DNA of 64,000 bases from Aequorivita antarctica (GTDB lineage Bacteria; Bacteroidota; Bacteroidia; Flavobacteriales; Flavobacteriaceae). Shown piece after piece: positions 25,993 through 35,351 of the stretch (positions are counted from its first letter, which is position 1; each line of letters begins with the position of its first letter). A program made the position numbers and the translations under genes. The stretch covers positions 62,001 to 126,000 of the forward strand of contig NZ_VORT01000009.1 of the NCBI RefSeq assembly GCF_007997155.1, in the 5' to 3' direction. The notes below the pieces were generated by a model. That model had not been told where the DNA came from and made no database searches. It was given only the letters and a program-made list of their open reading frames with translations.

Positions 25993-26199
25993 ATGAAAAT
26001 CCTAAAAATTGTATTGCTGATAGTAGGCGTAGTTTTGATCGTCTTTGGATTGTATAATGCATTTGTTCCACAGCAAGTTCTGGATATTGGACCGCTGGAA
26101 GTGAATGCCAAGGAAGGATTGACCAATCAAACCTTGGGAATGATTGGTATCGGGGTTTTAGCGTTGATTGCTGGTGCGTTACTAAAAAATCGCCGCTAA
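25993..26199 (+). CDS. Small two-helix membrane protein
   Basis: 68 residues with hydrophobic segments at ~4-24 (KIVLLIVGVVLIVFGLYNAF) and ~46-64 (LGMIGIGVLALIAGALL), a polar loop between them and a basic end (KNRR). It resembles DUF3185-type small proteins, but I cannot assign it firmly. It has its own near-consensus promoter and converges on marC with 3 bp between stops. Confidence 0.75.
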   Translation: MKILKIVLLIVGVVLIVFGLYNAFVPQQVLDIGPLEVNAKEGLTNQTLGMIGIGVLALIAGALLKNRR

Positions 26200-26202
26200 T
26201 TT

Positions 26203-26835
26203 TTAAATATTTATTGTTTTAAAAATAGAAATCACTGCGGCACTGATATACTCTACGCCGATGGAAATTACTATAAATCCAACAATTCTTGAAATAGCGT
26301 TGATGCCTGAAGCTCCCAAAAATTTACTGATGTAGTGAGAGCTTCTCAAAATAATATAAGTTGCCAAACCAACTGCCAACACTGCCAAAACAACCAATAA
26401 TATATCGCTCGATTCTTGGTATTTCTGATTAAAAGTTATTAATAAGGAAATGGATCCCGGTCCTGCAAGCATTGGTATAGCTAAGGGTGTAAGCGAAAAT
26501 TTCTCGCGTTTGTCCAAATCTTTTTGAACCCGTTTGTTTTTCATCCCTTTGTGCTTTGAAAATGTGCCGGTTAAAAGTGCGAAACCGGAAGTAACTATTA
26601 TCATCCCGCCCGCAATGCGCAGCGCGTTCAAACTTATTCCGAAAAAAGCCAACAAATAAGTTCCTGCGAAGAAGGAAATAATTAAAATAGCAATCACATT
26701 TACGGTGGTTAAAAGTGAGGTTCTATTTCGCTCTTGTGTACTCTCATCACTAGTTAATCCTACAAATACGGGTACCGTTCCCAATGGGTTTATCACCGAA
26801 AAAAGTGCAGCGAAAACATATAAAAAAATGTCCAT
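26203..26835 (-). CDS. MarC family integral membrane protein
   Basis: 210 residues with six predicted membrane helices. Family marks: FSVINPLGTVPVFVGLT near the N-terminus, RIAGGMIIVTSGFALL and LAIPMLAGPGSISLLI. Function of the family is unclear despite the name (multiple antibiotic resistance locus). It is divergent from argS. Confidence 0.93.
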   Translation of the reverse strand: MDIFLYVFAALFSVINPLGTVPVFVGLTSDESTQERNRTSLLTTVNVIAILIISFFAGTYLLAFFGISLNALRIAGGMIIVTSGFALLTGTFSKHKGMKNKRVQKDLDKREKFSLTPLAIPMLAGPGSISLLITFNQKYQESSDILLVVLAVLAVGLATYIILRSSHYISKFLGASGINAISRIVGFIVISIGVEYISAAVISIFKTINI

Positions 26836-26957
26836 AGTTTTTTCGGCAAAGGACGCTAGCTTTTAGAATTTGAAGTTTACCAAAACTTTAAATGAAGGTT
26901 ATTTGATAGCTTCGAAAAATTCGGAAAATTGAAAACAGAATTAAGAGTTCAAAAAAG

Positions 26958-26965
26958 TATCTTTG
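26958..26965 (+). promoter_or_regulatory. -7 promoter box of argS
   Basis: TATCTTTG lies 17 bp before the argS ATG, with the same flanking sequence (TATCTTTGCACTTTAA) as the mvaA promoter. Confidence 0.7.
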
Positions 26966-26982
26966 CACTTTAAAATTTTAGT

Positions 26983-28782
26983 ATGACACTTCAACAAACA
27001 TTGGAAACCCAAATTAAAACTGCAGTAGAAAAACTGTACGGAGCAACTCTTGAATCTGTAGAATTGCAGGCCACCCGCAAGGATTTTGAGGGTGATATTA
27101 CTGCTGTTGTTTTCCCGATGTTGAGAGTTGTTAAAGGAAATCCAGTACAGATTGGAGAGGCAATTGGCAACTATTTGGTTGAAAATGTTGCAGAGATTGA
27201 AAAATTCAACGTGGTTCAGGGTTTTTTGAATATTGTTTTGAGTGATGCGTATTATTTGAATTTCTTTAATTCAGTTGATGATTTTTCCTCCTTCGGAAAA
27301 GTTCCACAGGGTAATGAAGCTATGATGGTAGAATATTCTTCTCCAAACACCAACAAACCTTTGCATTTGGGTCACGTTCGAAATGTTTTGTTAGGATATT
27401 CAGTTGCCGAAATTGAAAAGGCAGCAGGAAAAAAAGTCTATAAAACACAAATCATCAACGATCGCGGAATTCATATTTGTAAAAGTATGCTTGCTTGGGA
27501 AAAATTCGGAAATGGCGAAACACCTGATTCTGCAGATTTGAAAGGCGATAAGCTCGTTGGTAATTATTATGTAAAATTTGACAAAGAATATAAGAAACAA
27601 ATTGAAGTTTTAAAGCAAGATGGTAAAACCGAAGAAGAAGCCAAGGTACAAGCCCCGCTTTTAAAGGAAGCACAGCAAATGCTTCTTAAATGGGAAGCTG
27701 GCGATAAAGAAACAGTAGCGCTTTGGAACAAAATGAACGGCTGGGTTTATAAAGGTTTTGAGGAAACTTATAAGTCTATCGGCGTAGATTTTGACTTTTA
27801 TTATTACGAAAGTGATACCTATCTTTTAGGAAAGGATATTATAGAGGAAGGTATAAAAAAAGACGTCTTTTTTATGAAAGACGATGGTTCCGTTTGGTGC
27901 GATTTAACGGAAGATGGGTTAGATGAAAAGCTTGTGTTACGAAGTGATGGCACCGCCGTCTATATGACGCAAGATATTGGTACTGCCGTGCAGCGTGTAA
28001 AAGACCACCCTGATGTTGGTGGAATGATTTACACCGTGGGCAACGAGCAAGATTACCATTTTAAAGTATTGTTTTTAATTCTGAAAAAATTGGGTTACAG
28101 TTGGTCCAAAAACTTGTTTCATTTAAGTTATGGAATGGTGGATTTGCCCTCGGGAAAAATGAAAAGTCGCGAAGGAACAGTTGTTGATGCTGACGATTTG
28201 ATTGCACAAATGACTGAAACTGCCCGAACTATTTCTGAAGAACTTGGAAAAATTGACGATTTTTCAAAAGAAGAAAAAGAGCAGCTTTACAAAATGATCG
28301 GGTTGGGCGCTTTGAAATATTATATTCTAAAAGTAGATCCAAAAAAACGAATTCTTTTCAACCCCGAAGAAAGCGTAGATTTTCAAGGAAATACGGGGCC
28401 TTTTATACAATATACTTATGCGCGAATTCAGTCTATTTTAAGAAAAGCTGGGGAGGTCTCGACGGAGCCTGTCTTGAGCGGAGACGAAAGGCTCGACCTG
28501 ACAGCTTTTGAAATGCATCCAAAGGAAAAAGAGCTTATAAAAATGATTCAGCAATATCCCGAAACAATTCAATTTGCTGCGGAAAATTATAGCCCTGCTT
28601 TAATTGCTAACTATACTTATGATTTGGTGAAGGAATTCAACAGTTTCTACCAAAATGTGCCTATTTTGGCAACGGATAACGAAACTGAAAAAGCGTTCCG
28701 TGTGAAGATTTCAAGAGCTGTTGGTGAGATTATTAAAAGTGCTTTTGCGCTTTTAGGTATCGAGGTTCCGGAGCGCATGTAA
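26983..28782 (+). CDS. argS: Arginyl-tRNA synthetase
   Basis: 599 residues. The class I HIGH motif is HLGH within SSPNTNKPLHLGHVRNVLLG; the KMSK-like loop is GKMKSREG; the N-terminal Add-1 domain and C-terminal DALR domain are present. Residues ~491-506 (VSTEPVLSGDERLDL) are encoded by a dispersed repeat inserted in frame at the start of the anticodon-binding domain. The rest is normal, so the enzyme is probably active. It converges on a TonB receptor gene with 3 bp between them. Confidence 0.97.
   Translation: MTLQQTLETQIKTAVEKLYGATLESVELQATRKDFEGDITAVVFPMLRVVKGNPVQIGEAIGNYLVENVAEIEKFNVVQGFLNIVLSDAYYLNFFNSVDDFSSFGKVPQGNEAMMVEYSSPNTNKPLHLGHVRNVLLGYSVAEIEKAAGKKVYKTQIINDRGIHICKSMLAWEKFGNGETPDSADLKGDKLVGNYYVKFDKEYKKQIEVLKQDGKTEEEAKVQAPLLKEAQQMLLKWEAGDKETVALWNKMNGWVYKGFEETYKSIGVDFDFYYYESDTYLLGKDIIEEGIKKDVFFMKDDGSVWCDLTEDGLDEKLVLRSDGTAVYMTQDIGTAVQRVKDHPDVGGMIYTVGNEQDYHFKVLFLILKKLGYSWSKNLFHLSYGMVDLPSGKMKSREGTVVDADDLIAQMTETARTISEELGKIDDFSKEEKEQLYKMIGLGALKYYILKVDPKKRILFNPEESVDFQGNTGPFIQYTYARIQSILRKAGEVSTEPVLSGDERLDLTAFEMHPKEKELIKMIQQYPETIQFAAENYSPALIANYTYDLVKEFNSFYQNVPILATDNETEKAFRVKISRAVGEIIKSAFALLGIEVPERM
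28455..28498 (+). repeat. Dispersed repeat read in frame inside argS
   Basis: 44 bp from GGTCTCGACGGAGC to GGCTCGACC, with partly inverted ends and an internal GAGCCTGTCTTGAGCGGAGA core that resembles the GAGCCTGTCCTGAGCG-type repeat common in many Bacteroidota genomes. Its first 14 bases match the trpF element at 12 positions. Confidence 0.65.
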
Positions 28783-28785
28783 TTT

Positions 28786-31347
28786 TTAAAACAAAACCTG
28801 AAACGAAAAGTTTGGTGTAATTCCCAAAGAAATTTCCTCAATTTGATTTACGGTTATCTCATTGTTTTCATCCCGTGCCAAGGCATAGCGGATGTTAATA
28901 GTGTTTTCGGTATTCAACAAGTTTAAAAGCGCAATGTTTATTTTGGCATCAATGGAAGGAGATAGTTTCCAAAGATATTCCGCAGAAATATCTGTACGAA
29001 AATAGTCTGGTAATCGCTCATTATTTGGAATATCAAATTGAATAGTTGTTATCCCACCTTCTGTGGTTGTTTCAAAATTTTGCAACGGAATTGTATAGGG
29101 TTTTCCGCTGTGCCAATTCAGTCCTAAAGCAACTTTCAAAGCATTCCATGAATAAGTTCCTGCAAGTGTAGCGGAATGCTGAATATCCAGATTGTTTGGA
29201 AACGTTGATGGTTCGAGACCTTCAAATTCATAATCGTTTTTACTATACATATAACTCAGCCAAGTGCTGAATGATTTTGTTTTTTTATTTACCACAATTT
29301 CGGCGCCTTTTACGGTATAATTTCCAATGGCTCTAGAAAATTGAAACTGATTCTGTAGTCCTTGATTTGCACTATTTATATCATCCACTATTTTATAGAA
29401 CCCTTCCACATTCATAAAAAGTCCCTTCTTGCTGTAAACAAGCCCAGCAGAAGCTTGTTTACTTTTAATAATAGGTGTGTTTTCTTCGTCAGCCAAAATC
29501 CATCTTCTTTTTTCAATACCGAGAAAATCACTTTCAAAATCGATTCGTTGCGTAGTGCTTTGACTTTTGAATTCACCCAAAACCTCAACGGCAAAACCCT
29601 TCGCCAATTTTTGATGCAAACTCAATCGAGGTTCTATCAAAATTTCTTCAAACTTCGAAAAATAATTCCCTCTCACTCCTCCAAAAATGGAGGTTTTTTG
29701 ATTGGTGGACATATAATTCAATCCCGCAAAAAGCGCGTGTGTTCGCAAAACATTTTTTTCGTAATTGCGAAACCGCGGTAGATTTACATCTTGGGTGTTA
29801 GCAATACCTATTTCGGAAAAATTATAGCCCGTTTGCAATTTTAAAGTTTGCGAAAGCCAGATGTTTGCGTCTAGTTTAACGCCAGTTTCCAAAACTTCGT
29901 TTTTTTGTATTTGTTCTTGGGTAGTGAAAATATCTTTATTGGTAGCATCTAGCAGATAATAAGTGCCGTAAAGCAAAGCAGTAGTTTCAATTTTATCATT
30001 CCACCTACGGTTCCATGAAACACCTCCCAACAAGCTGCGTTGGTCCAATTCACTGGTTTTGGATTGGGAATTGGTTTCCAAAGTTTCAGTGAAATCCAGT
30101 GAATTATCAATTGTCAAAAAGTTGATACGCACTTTATCTTTTTCTGAAATATCCCACAACAATTTGGTGCTGAAATCGTAAAAACTGAAATTTTCATCAG
30201 TAGCGATTGCGACATTATTCTCCGTGTTTTCAATATTCGAAACTTCACTGTCCTGAAAAATACGTTTGGTATAATTTTTATAAATGGGCGATTCCCAAAG
30301 ATGGTTGATTGATTTTCGAGCGGCAACTTGAATACCGAGTTTTTCTGAAATGGGAATATCCAAAAATCCGTTTCCGTTTATCAAATTGAAACCAATTCCA
30401 GCTTCAGTTTCTGAGGAAATGGTATTTTTTGAATGCATATCGATTACACTCGAAACTCCTTCGCCAAAACGAATGTTGGTTCCATTTTTATATACTGTTA
30501 CGTTTTTGGTGATATCTGGGTTTACAGCCGAAATGAGGCCAAAAAAATGTCCGCTTTGATACATTTTTATATCATCCCAAAGCATTAGGTTTTCATCATG
30601 CGTTCCGCCGCGAATGTTGATGTTTGAAATAGTTTCATCCACACTTTCCACGCCTGGTAGGGCTTGCGCAATCTGCAACACATCGTTTTCTACTTGTCCC
30701 GGTAAGAGACCGAAATTTTGAGTAGAAATTATGATGGAACCATCCTGGTTTTTATCGATTCCTTTAGTGAAAATATTTTGGACCATCACTGCCTCCAATT
30801 CAGAAACCGAAGGAACTAAAAGCAGGGCAGAACAATCATTGGATAAGCTGGAAGTGCTTTTTTTAATTGAAGTATAGCCAACAAACGAAACCGTATAGTT
30901 TACATTTTTGTTTTGCATGGGAATATAGAAAAAGCCTTCGGCGTTTGAAATTGTATTGAACGAGTTATTTTCTGAAATAATCGTCGCACCTTCTAATGGC
31001 AATTGGGTTTCAAAATCTATAATCCGACCGCAAAGACTGCCGTCATTTTCTTTGGAAGTAATACTGATATAGCGTTCGTTGATGCGGTGGTAAATTAAAG
31101 GCGTGTTCTTCCGAAGGTGGGAAAGCACATTTTCTAAGGAATTGTTATCCTTTGAAAGTGGCTTCAGTGTAATTTGTTCTACTTCTTCCCGAACGTAGGA
31201 AAACCGAACATTGTACTCCTCTTCCAAAGATTTCAAATAGGTCAAGAGGGTAGTATCATCAGATTCCTGTGCTACGGATTTGGCTCCGAAAGCAAAGAAA
31301 ACTAAGAAGAAAACAAGGATTTTGTAGCTACTTGCTATTTTTGGCAT
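28786..31347 (-). CDS. FecA-type TonB-dependent receptor with STN-like domain
   Basis: 853 residues with a signal peptide (ILVFFLVFFAFGAKSVAQ). The order is an STN-like N-domain (~30-92), a CarboxypepD_reg-like domain (~103-185: LCGRIIDFETQLPLEGATIISE), a plug (~190-310, with IAQALPGVESVDETISNINIRGGTHDENLMLWDDI) and a beta-barrel to the C-terminus. The STN domain is what FecA-type receptors use to signal to FecR. It overlaps the FecR gene by 20 bp. Ligand unknown; by analogy an iron chelate, but other substrates are possible. Confidence 0.93.
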   Translation of the reverse strand: MPKIASSYKILVFFLVFFAFGAKSVAQESDDTTLLTYLKSLEEEYNVRFSYVREEVEQITLKPLSKDNNSLENVLSHLRKNTPLIYHRINERYISITSKENDGSLCGRIIDFETQLPLEGATIISENNSFNTISNAEGFFYIPMQNKNVNYTVSFVGYTSIKKSTSSLSNDCSALLLVPSVSELEAVMVQNIFTKGIDKNQDGSIIISTQNFGLLPGQVENDVLQIAQALPGVESVDETISNINIRGGTHDENLMLWDDIKMYQSGHFFGLISAVNPDITKNVTVYKNGTNIRFGEGVSSVIDMHSKNTISSETEAGIGFNLINGNGFLDIPISEKLGIQVAARKSINHLWESPIYKNYTKRIFQDSEVSNIENTENNVAIATDENFSFYDFSTKLLWDISEKDKVRINFLTIDNSLDFTETLETNSQSKTSELDQRSLLGGVSWNRRWNDKIETTALLYGTYYLLDATNKDIFTTQEQIQKNEVLETGVKLDANIWLSQTLKLQTGYNFSEIGIANTQDVNLPRFRNYEKNVLRTHALFAGLNYMSTNQKTSIFGGVRGNYFSKFEEILIEPRLSLHQKLAKGFAVEVLGEFKSQSTTQRIDFESDFLGIEKRRWILADEENTPIIKSKQASAGLVYSKKGLFMNVEGFYKIVDDINSANQGLQNQFQFSRAIGNYTVKGAEIVVNKKTKSFSTWLSYMYSKNDYEFEGLEPSTFPNNLDIQHSATLAGTYSWNALKVALGLNWHSGKPYTIPLQNFETTTEGGITTIQFDIPNNERLPDYFRTDISAEYLWKLSPSIDAKINIALLNLLNTENTINIRYALARDENNEITVNQIEEISLGITPNFSFQVLF

Positions 31348-32254
31348 GAATGCTTACGACTCCGTTTTTATTTATTTTATAGTTCAGTTGAAGGGGCTCA
31401 CAAATGGCTTTTAATGCAAGATCAAGGTTTTCGTGGGTGAAGCTTCCGGTAAATCTTTTTTCAGAATCAATATCTTCTAAATTAACCTTAACAGGGTATT
31501 GTCTTTCAACTTCTTTCAGAACAATTGGCAGTGGTGCGTTTTCAAAATTGCTTTCGTTGGCAAGCCATATAGGTGAAGCGTTTTCAGTAGCTTCATTAAT
31601 TGCTAACTTTCCGTTTTCAATTTGTATTTTGCTTCCTGCGGGCACCTTTACAAGTGTATCATTGAAAGCTACACTAACCAAACCTTCGTAACAGGAAACC
31701 TCAAAAAATCCATCTCTCGCAAAAACATTGAACTGCGTTCCTAAAACACTTACAATACCTTCAACGGTTTTTACGCTGAATTTATTTCCTTTTTTCACTT
31801 TGAAGTAAGCTTCCCCATCCAAAGAGAGCTCGCGAGAATCGGACCAGTTTTTTTTGTTGTATGTGATTTGTGAACCTGCGTTTAGCACAACTTCAGAATT
31901 ATCTGGCAATGCAAAAGTTTTGGTCTGAGCGATTTCAGTTTTCACCGAAGTGTCTAACATAGAAATGTAATAATAGCTGCTCAGCAAAACTGCAAAGACC
32001 GCGGCAACTTTCCAAACAATTGAAAATATGTTCGGCTTATGAAGTTGGTGAACAGGTTTTAGCTGGTTTGAAATGGCTTCAAAGTTTGCTTCACTGTCCA
32101 TTTTAGGTACTCCAAAATTAGAACTGGCAGTTGCAATTTGAACATACGAAGCATATTCTGGATCGGCTTTTAACTGTTCCAGTTCCTCGGGAGTGGCTTC
32201 GTTGTTCAGCCATTTGTGTAATAAGTAATCTTTCTCCATTTTCTTTGTATTCAT
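31328..32254 (-). CDS. FecR-type anti-sigma factor
   Basis: 308 residues. The cytoplasmic N-terminus (KWLNNEATPEELEQLKADPEY) precedes one membrane helix (~84-103), then a periplasmic FecR domain (FALPDNSEVVLNAGSQITYNKKNWSDSRELSLDGEAYFKV) and a C-terminal DUF4974 domain (VLKEVERQYPVKVNLEDIDSEKRFTGSFTHENLDLALKAIC). It would hold the sigma factor until the receptor binds its ligand. It sits 41 bp downstream of the sigma gene. Confidence 0.95.
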   Translation of the reverse strand: MNTKKMEKDYLLHKWLNNEATPEELEQLKADPEYASYVQIATASSNFGVPKMDSEANFEAISNQLKPVHQLHKPNIFSIVWKVAAVFAVLLSSYYYISMLDTSVKTEIAQTKTFALPDNSEVVLNAGSQITYNKKNWSDSRELSLDGEAYFKVKKGNKFSVKTVEGIVSVLGTQFNVFARDGFFEVSCYEGLVSVAFNDTLVKVPAGSKIQIENGKLAINEATENASPIWLANESNFENAPLPIVLKEVERQYPVKVNLEDIDSEKRFTGSFTHENLDLALKAICEPLQLNYKINKNGVVSIHAKNSK

Positions 32255-32295
32255 AAGTGAAACAGCCGAAGTGCTTGTTACCCTACCTTAAAATT

Positions 32296-32805
32296 TTAAA
32301 TATTTCCTATTTCTTTCCGAAGTGTTGCCAAAGCTTGGCTCATGCGTTTTTCCACTGCTTTCTCTGAAATATTCAACATTTCTGCAATTTCAGCATATTT
32401 TTTTCCTTCTATTCTATTTAACAGAAAAGCAGTGCGCTGGGCTTCGGTAAGATTTTCAAGTGAGGTTTTAAGTTTCTCATGAAATTGGGCTTCTTCCATC
32501 AAAAACTCAGGGGACTGGAAATTTGTGTGGTCGTTTTGACTTTTGGCGTGTTTTAAAACCACTTTTTTGTGAGCCATTTCATTTAAAAAAGCATTGTTGC
32601 AAACGGTGTATAAAAATGATTTTGCTTTTTCTTTCGTTATCTTAGCGCAGTTTTGCCACAATTTTATGAAAGCCTCCTGCACCAAATCATCAGCTTGCGC
32701 CCCATCACCACATTTGAAATAGATAAAACGCCAAACCGGCTTTCCATGAGTTTCATAAAGACGGTTGAATGTATTTTCATTACAAACATTTTCAGGCTCT
32801 TTCAT
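32296..32805 (-). CDS. ECF RNA polymerase sigma factor, FecI type
   Basis: 169 residues with sigma region 2 (WRFIYFKCGDGAQADDLVQEAFIKLWQNC) and region 4 (LTEAQRTAFLLNRIEGKKYAEIAEMLNISEKAVEKRMSQALATLRKEI). First gene of the sigma/FecR/receptor unit. Targets probably include the receptor gene and may include the lipoprotein genes transcribed from the same intergenic region in the opposite direction. Confidence 0.95.
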   Translation of the reverse strand: MKEPENVCNENTFNRLYETHGKPVWRFIYFKCGDGAQADDLVQEAFIKLWQNCAKITKEKAKSFLYTVCNNAFLNEMAHKKVVLKHAKSQNDHTNFQSPEFLMEEAQFHEKLKTSLENLTEAQRTAFLLNRIEGKKYAEIAEMLNISEKAVEKRMSQALATLRKEIGNI

Positions 32806-32824
32806 AAAGGTGGTTGGTTGGCTT

Positions 32825-32832
32825 CAAATATA
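32825..32832 (-). promoter_or_regulatory. -7 promoter box of the sigma factor gene
   Basis: TATATTTG on the minus strand, 20 bp before the ATG, fits the housekeeping consensus. A TTG is present 13 bp further upstream, shorter than the usual spacing. Confidence 0.55.
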
Positions 32833-32911
32833 TTTAAAAGTTTTTCAAGTTGGAGGGTAGGGTAAATTTTAATTTATTTGTTATTAATATAAACCACTTA
32901 ACACAGCTAGT

Positions 32912-34675
32912 GTGAAAAAAATATACATCCTCCGTTTTTTCCTTCTGCTTTTTATTGGCATTGTATTTTTTTCATGCCAGAAAGAGGAAAAGGAATATAT
33001 TGATGAAACTCCTGCGGATACCATAACTGCAGGCTCTCCATTAACTGGTCTGTTATTGCGCACCTCACAGAATCCAGGCAGTTACGATGATATAATTGAT
33101 GGAAATGGTTGTGCTTCTGTAGTGCTCCCCATTACGGTTGTTGCAAACGGACAACAGCTAACAATCAATATTCCCGATGATGTTTTATTGATTCAACAAA
33201 TCTTCAATCAGTTTCCAAACGATACGGATACTCTAGAAATAGCGTTCCCAATTACCCTCGAGCTTTTTGATTTTACACAGTTAGAAGTAAACACTCAAGC
33301 TGAGTTGGACGCTCTTGCCGCCACTTGTGGTGTAAATGATGTTGAAATTGGATGTTTGGATTTTGTATATCCTATTTCTTTTTTCACCTACAATTCAGAT
33401 CAACAGCAAACAGGTTCTGTGTTTGTGAATAATGATTTAGAGCTTTTCAGCTTTCTGCAAGGATTGGGCCCGAATGATTTTATTAGTTTGGATTTTCCAA
33501 TTTCGGTAATCCTTGTTGATGGTTCAACATCAGAAGTGAACAGCAACCAACAATTACAAACCTTGATTGCAGATTGTGTGGCAAATACAAATAACAATCC
33601 CATAGATATTTCGCAATTTGAAGAAGATTTAACAACTGGGAATTGGTATGTTGAATACTATTTTAATGATTATGACGAAACTGATAATTATGCCGGATAT
33701 GAATTTAACTTTGCTTTAGATGGAACGGCTCAAGCGGTAAAATCTGGAACTACCATATCTGGAACTTGGGCGCTCGTGAACGATTTTAAATTCGATCTTT
33801 TCTTCGGAACAAATGCGCCGTTGAATGAGTTTGACGAAGATTGGGAAATACTTGAAGCAACCTCAGAAATCATTAAGCTGAAACACATTAGTGGAAGTGA
33901 TGGTAGTGTAGATTATTTAACGTTTGGCCGCAATCCTAATACCGGCGGAAACAATACTGAACTAAATCTTTTCATAGAGAACCTGAGTACAGGAAGTTGG
34001 TTCGTGAATTTGCTGGAGGAAAATGGAACCGACCACACTGCAAATTTCAATGAATATGAATTTGCGTTCTTAAGAAATGGTTCTGCTATTGCCGTGAGCA
34101 ACAACAATACAATCAATGGTTTTTGGACTGCTGCAATAGATAGTGGCAATTTAGATTTCATTCTAAATTTTGAAACAGGCACTAACGGCAATTTCGGTGA
34201 ACTGAACGACGATTGGGATGTTTTGGAAGCCACACAAACCATTATTCGTCTTTCTGACGTGAGTGGTGGCGGGGGTAGAACAGATCGTCTTACTTTCGGC
34301 CGGGAACCAAATGGCGGTGGAGGAGGTGGTCCAGATCCGCAGGAACTTCGTGATATTCTTCAATCGGGCACTTGGTATATTGAAAAGTATTTAGACGATG
34401 GCGATGATGAAACTTCAGATTATTCTGGCTATGATTTTACCTTCTTTGCCAATCAGAATATTTTGGCTACAAATGGATCGCAAAATGTGGATGGAATATG
34501 GATCGTAACATTGACCGGCCAAGAATTAAATTTTGAATTTAATATGGACAGTCCCATAAATGGTGCGGATAATGATGAATATAAAGCATTGCAATATTCA
34601 CCAACCTCAGTAACCTTTATCACCCGAAATAGCCAAGGTGAAATTGAAGATACTTTGATTTTCAAAAAAAATTAA
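32912..34675 (+). CDS. Large modular surface lipoprotein (two A domains, three B domains)
   Basis: 587 residues from a GTG start directly before the signal peptide (FLLLFIGIVFFSC). The sequence after the lipid cysteine is QKEEKEY, an acidic stretch like the export signal of surface lipoproteins in Bacteroidota. Two ~75-residue A domains (~67-140 and 148-222: C-D-YPISFFTYNSDQQQTG...FPISVILVDG...VNSNQQL...DC) precede three ~105-residue B domains (~238-341, 355-465, 478-587: G-W-Y...DDWE/D...LKHISG...DYLTFGR). B domains look lipocalin-like (GTW, alternating strands). Function unknown; neighbours share the domains. Confidence 0.9.
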   Translation: MKKIYILRFFLLLFIGIVFFSCQKEEKEYIDETPADTITAGSPLTGLLLRTSQNPGSYDDIIDGNGCASVVLPITVVANGQQLTINIPDDVLLIQQIFNQFPNDTDTLEIAFPITLELFDFTQLEVNTQAELDALAATCGVNDVEIGCLDFVYPISFFTYNSDQQQTGSVFVNNDLELFSFLQGLGPNDFISLDFPISVILVDGSTSEVNSNQQLQTLIADCVANTNNNPIDISQFEEDLTTGNWYVEYYFNDYDETDNYAGYEFNFALDGTAQAVKSGTTISGTWALVNDFKFDLFFGTNAPLNEFDEDWEILEATSEIIKLKHISGSDGSVDYLTFGRNPNTGGNNTELNLFIENLSTGSWFVNLLEENGTDHTANFNEYEFAFLRNGSAIAVSNNNTINGFWTAAIDSGNLDFILNFETGTNGNFGELNDDWDVLEATQTIIRLSDVSGGGGRTDRLTFGREPNGGGGGGPDPQELRDILQSGTWYIEKYLDDGDDETSDYSGYDFTFFANQNILATNGSQNVDGIWIVTLTGQELNFEFNMDSPINGADNDEYKALQYSPTSVTFITRNSQGEIEDTLIFKKN

Positions 34676-34720
34676 ACAACAATATTTTAATCAAATACTA
34701 ATCGCAAAATATAATAAACA

Positions 34721-35188
34721 ATGAAAACCCTTTTAAATGCAATTCTTGTAATTTTTATTTACACTGGCCTCGCAATGTCTTGTAATAAAGATGATGACAA
34801 CAATCAACAGCAAAATACAACCGTTGAACAAACCATAAATACTGTACAAAGCGGCACTTGGAAAGTCACTTACTTTTTTGACTCTGATCAGGATGAAACT
34901 GATCATTTTACTGGTTATGCTTTTACTTTCAATGAAAATGGTTCCTTGGCAGCTATAAAAGGAAGTACGACAATTACAGGAACTTGGTCTGTAACGGATA
35001 GTAATTCTAGTGACGATGATGGAGGTTCAAGTGGTGCCGATTTTAATATTTTCTTTGCTTCGCCTCCAGATTTTGAAGACCTTTCTGATGATTGGGATAT
35101 TATTTCGGTGAGCAATTCAAAAATTGAATTAACCGATGTAAGCGGCGGCAATGGAGGTACGGACTTTTTAACATTTGAAAGAATCTAA
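34721..35188 (+). CDS. Single-B-domain lipoprotein
   Basis: 155 residues. The lipoprotein signal ends at MSC, followed by NKDDDNN, another acidic surface-export-like stretch. One B domain (~42-155) carries all family marks: SGTWKVTYFFDSDQDETDHFTGYAFTF, GTWSVTD, DDWDIISVSNSKIELTDVSGGNGGTDFLTFERI. It follows the large lipoprotein by 45 bp and ends at a strong terminator. Confidence 0.9.
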   Translation: MKTLLNAILVIFIYTGLAMSCNKDDDNNQQQNTTVEQTINTVQSGTWKVTYFFDSDQDETDHFTGYAFTFNENGSLAAIKGSTTITGTWSVTDSNSSDDDGGSSGADFNIFFASPPDFEDLSDDWDIISVSNSKIELTDVSGGNGGTDFLTFERI

Positions 35189-35206
35189 AAATCACTTTCA
35201 TCTTCT

Positions 35207-35240
35207 AAAAAAAACCATCCTATTTTCGGATGGTTTTTTT
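35207..35240 (+). terminator. Rho-independent terminator after the lipoprotein pair
   Basis: AAAACCATCC/GGATGGTTTT stem with a 7-nt loop and seven T. It separates the first two lipoprotein genes from the third. Confidence 0.9.
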
Positions 35241-35351
35241 ATTCCCTTTTTTTCAGTGAATTTCTCTGTTTCAAATAAAAATTATAAATGTATGGTAGGG
35301 TTTTCTTTAGGTTGTCTGTCTTAATTATATAAAACATAAAAATAAACAACC

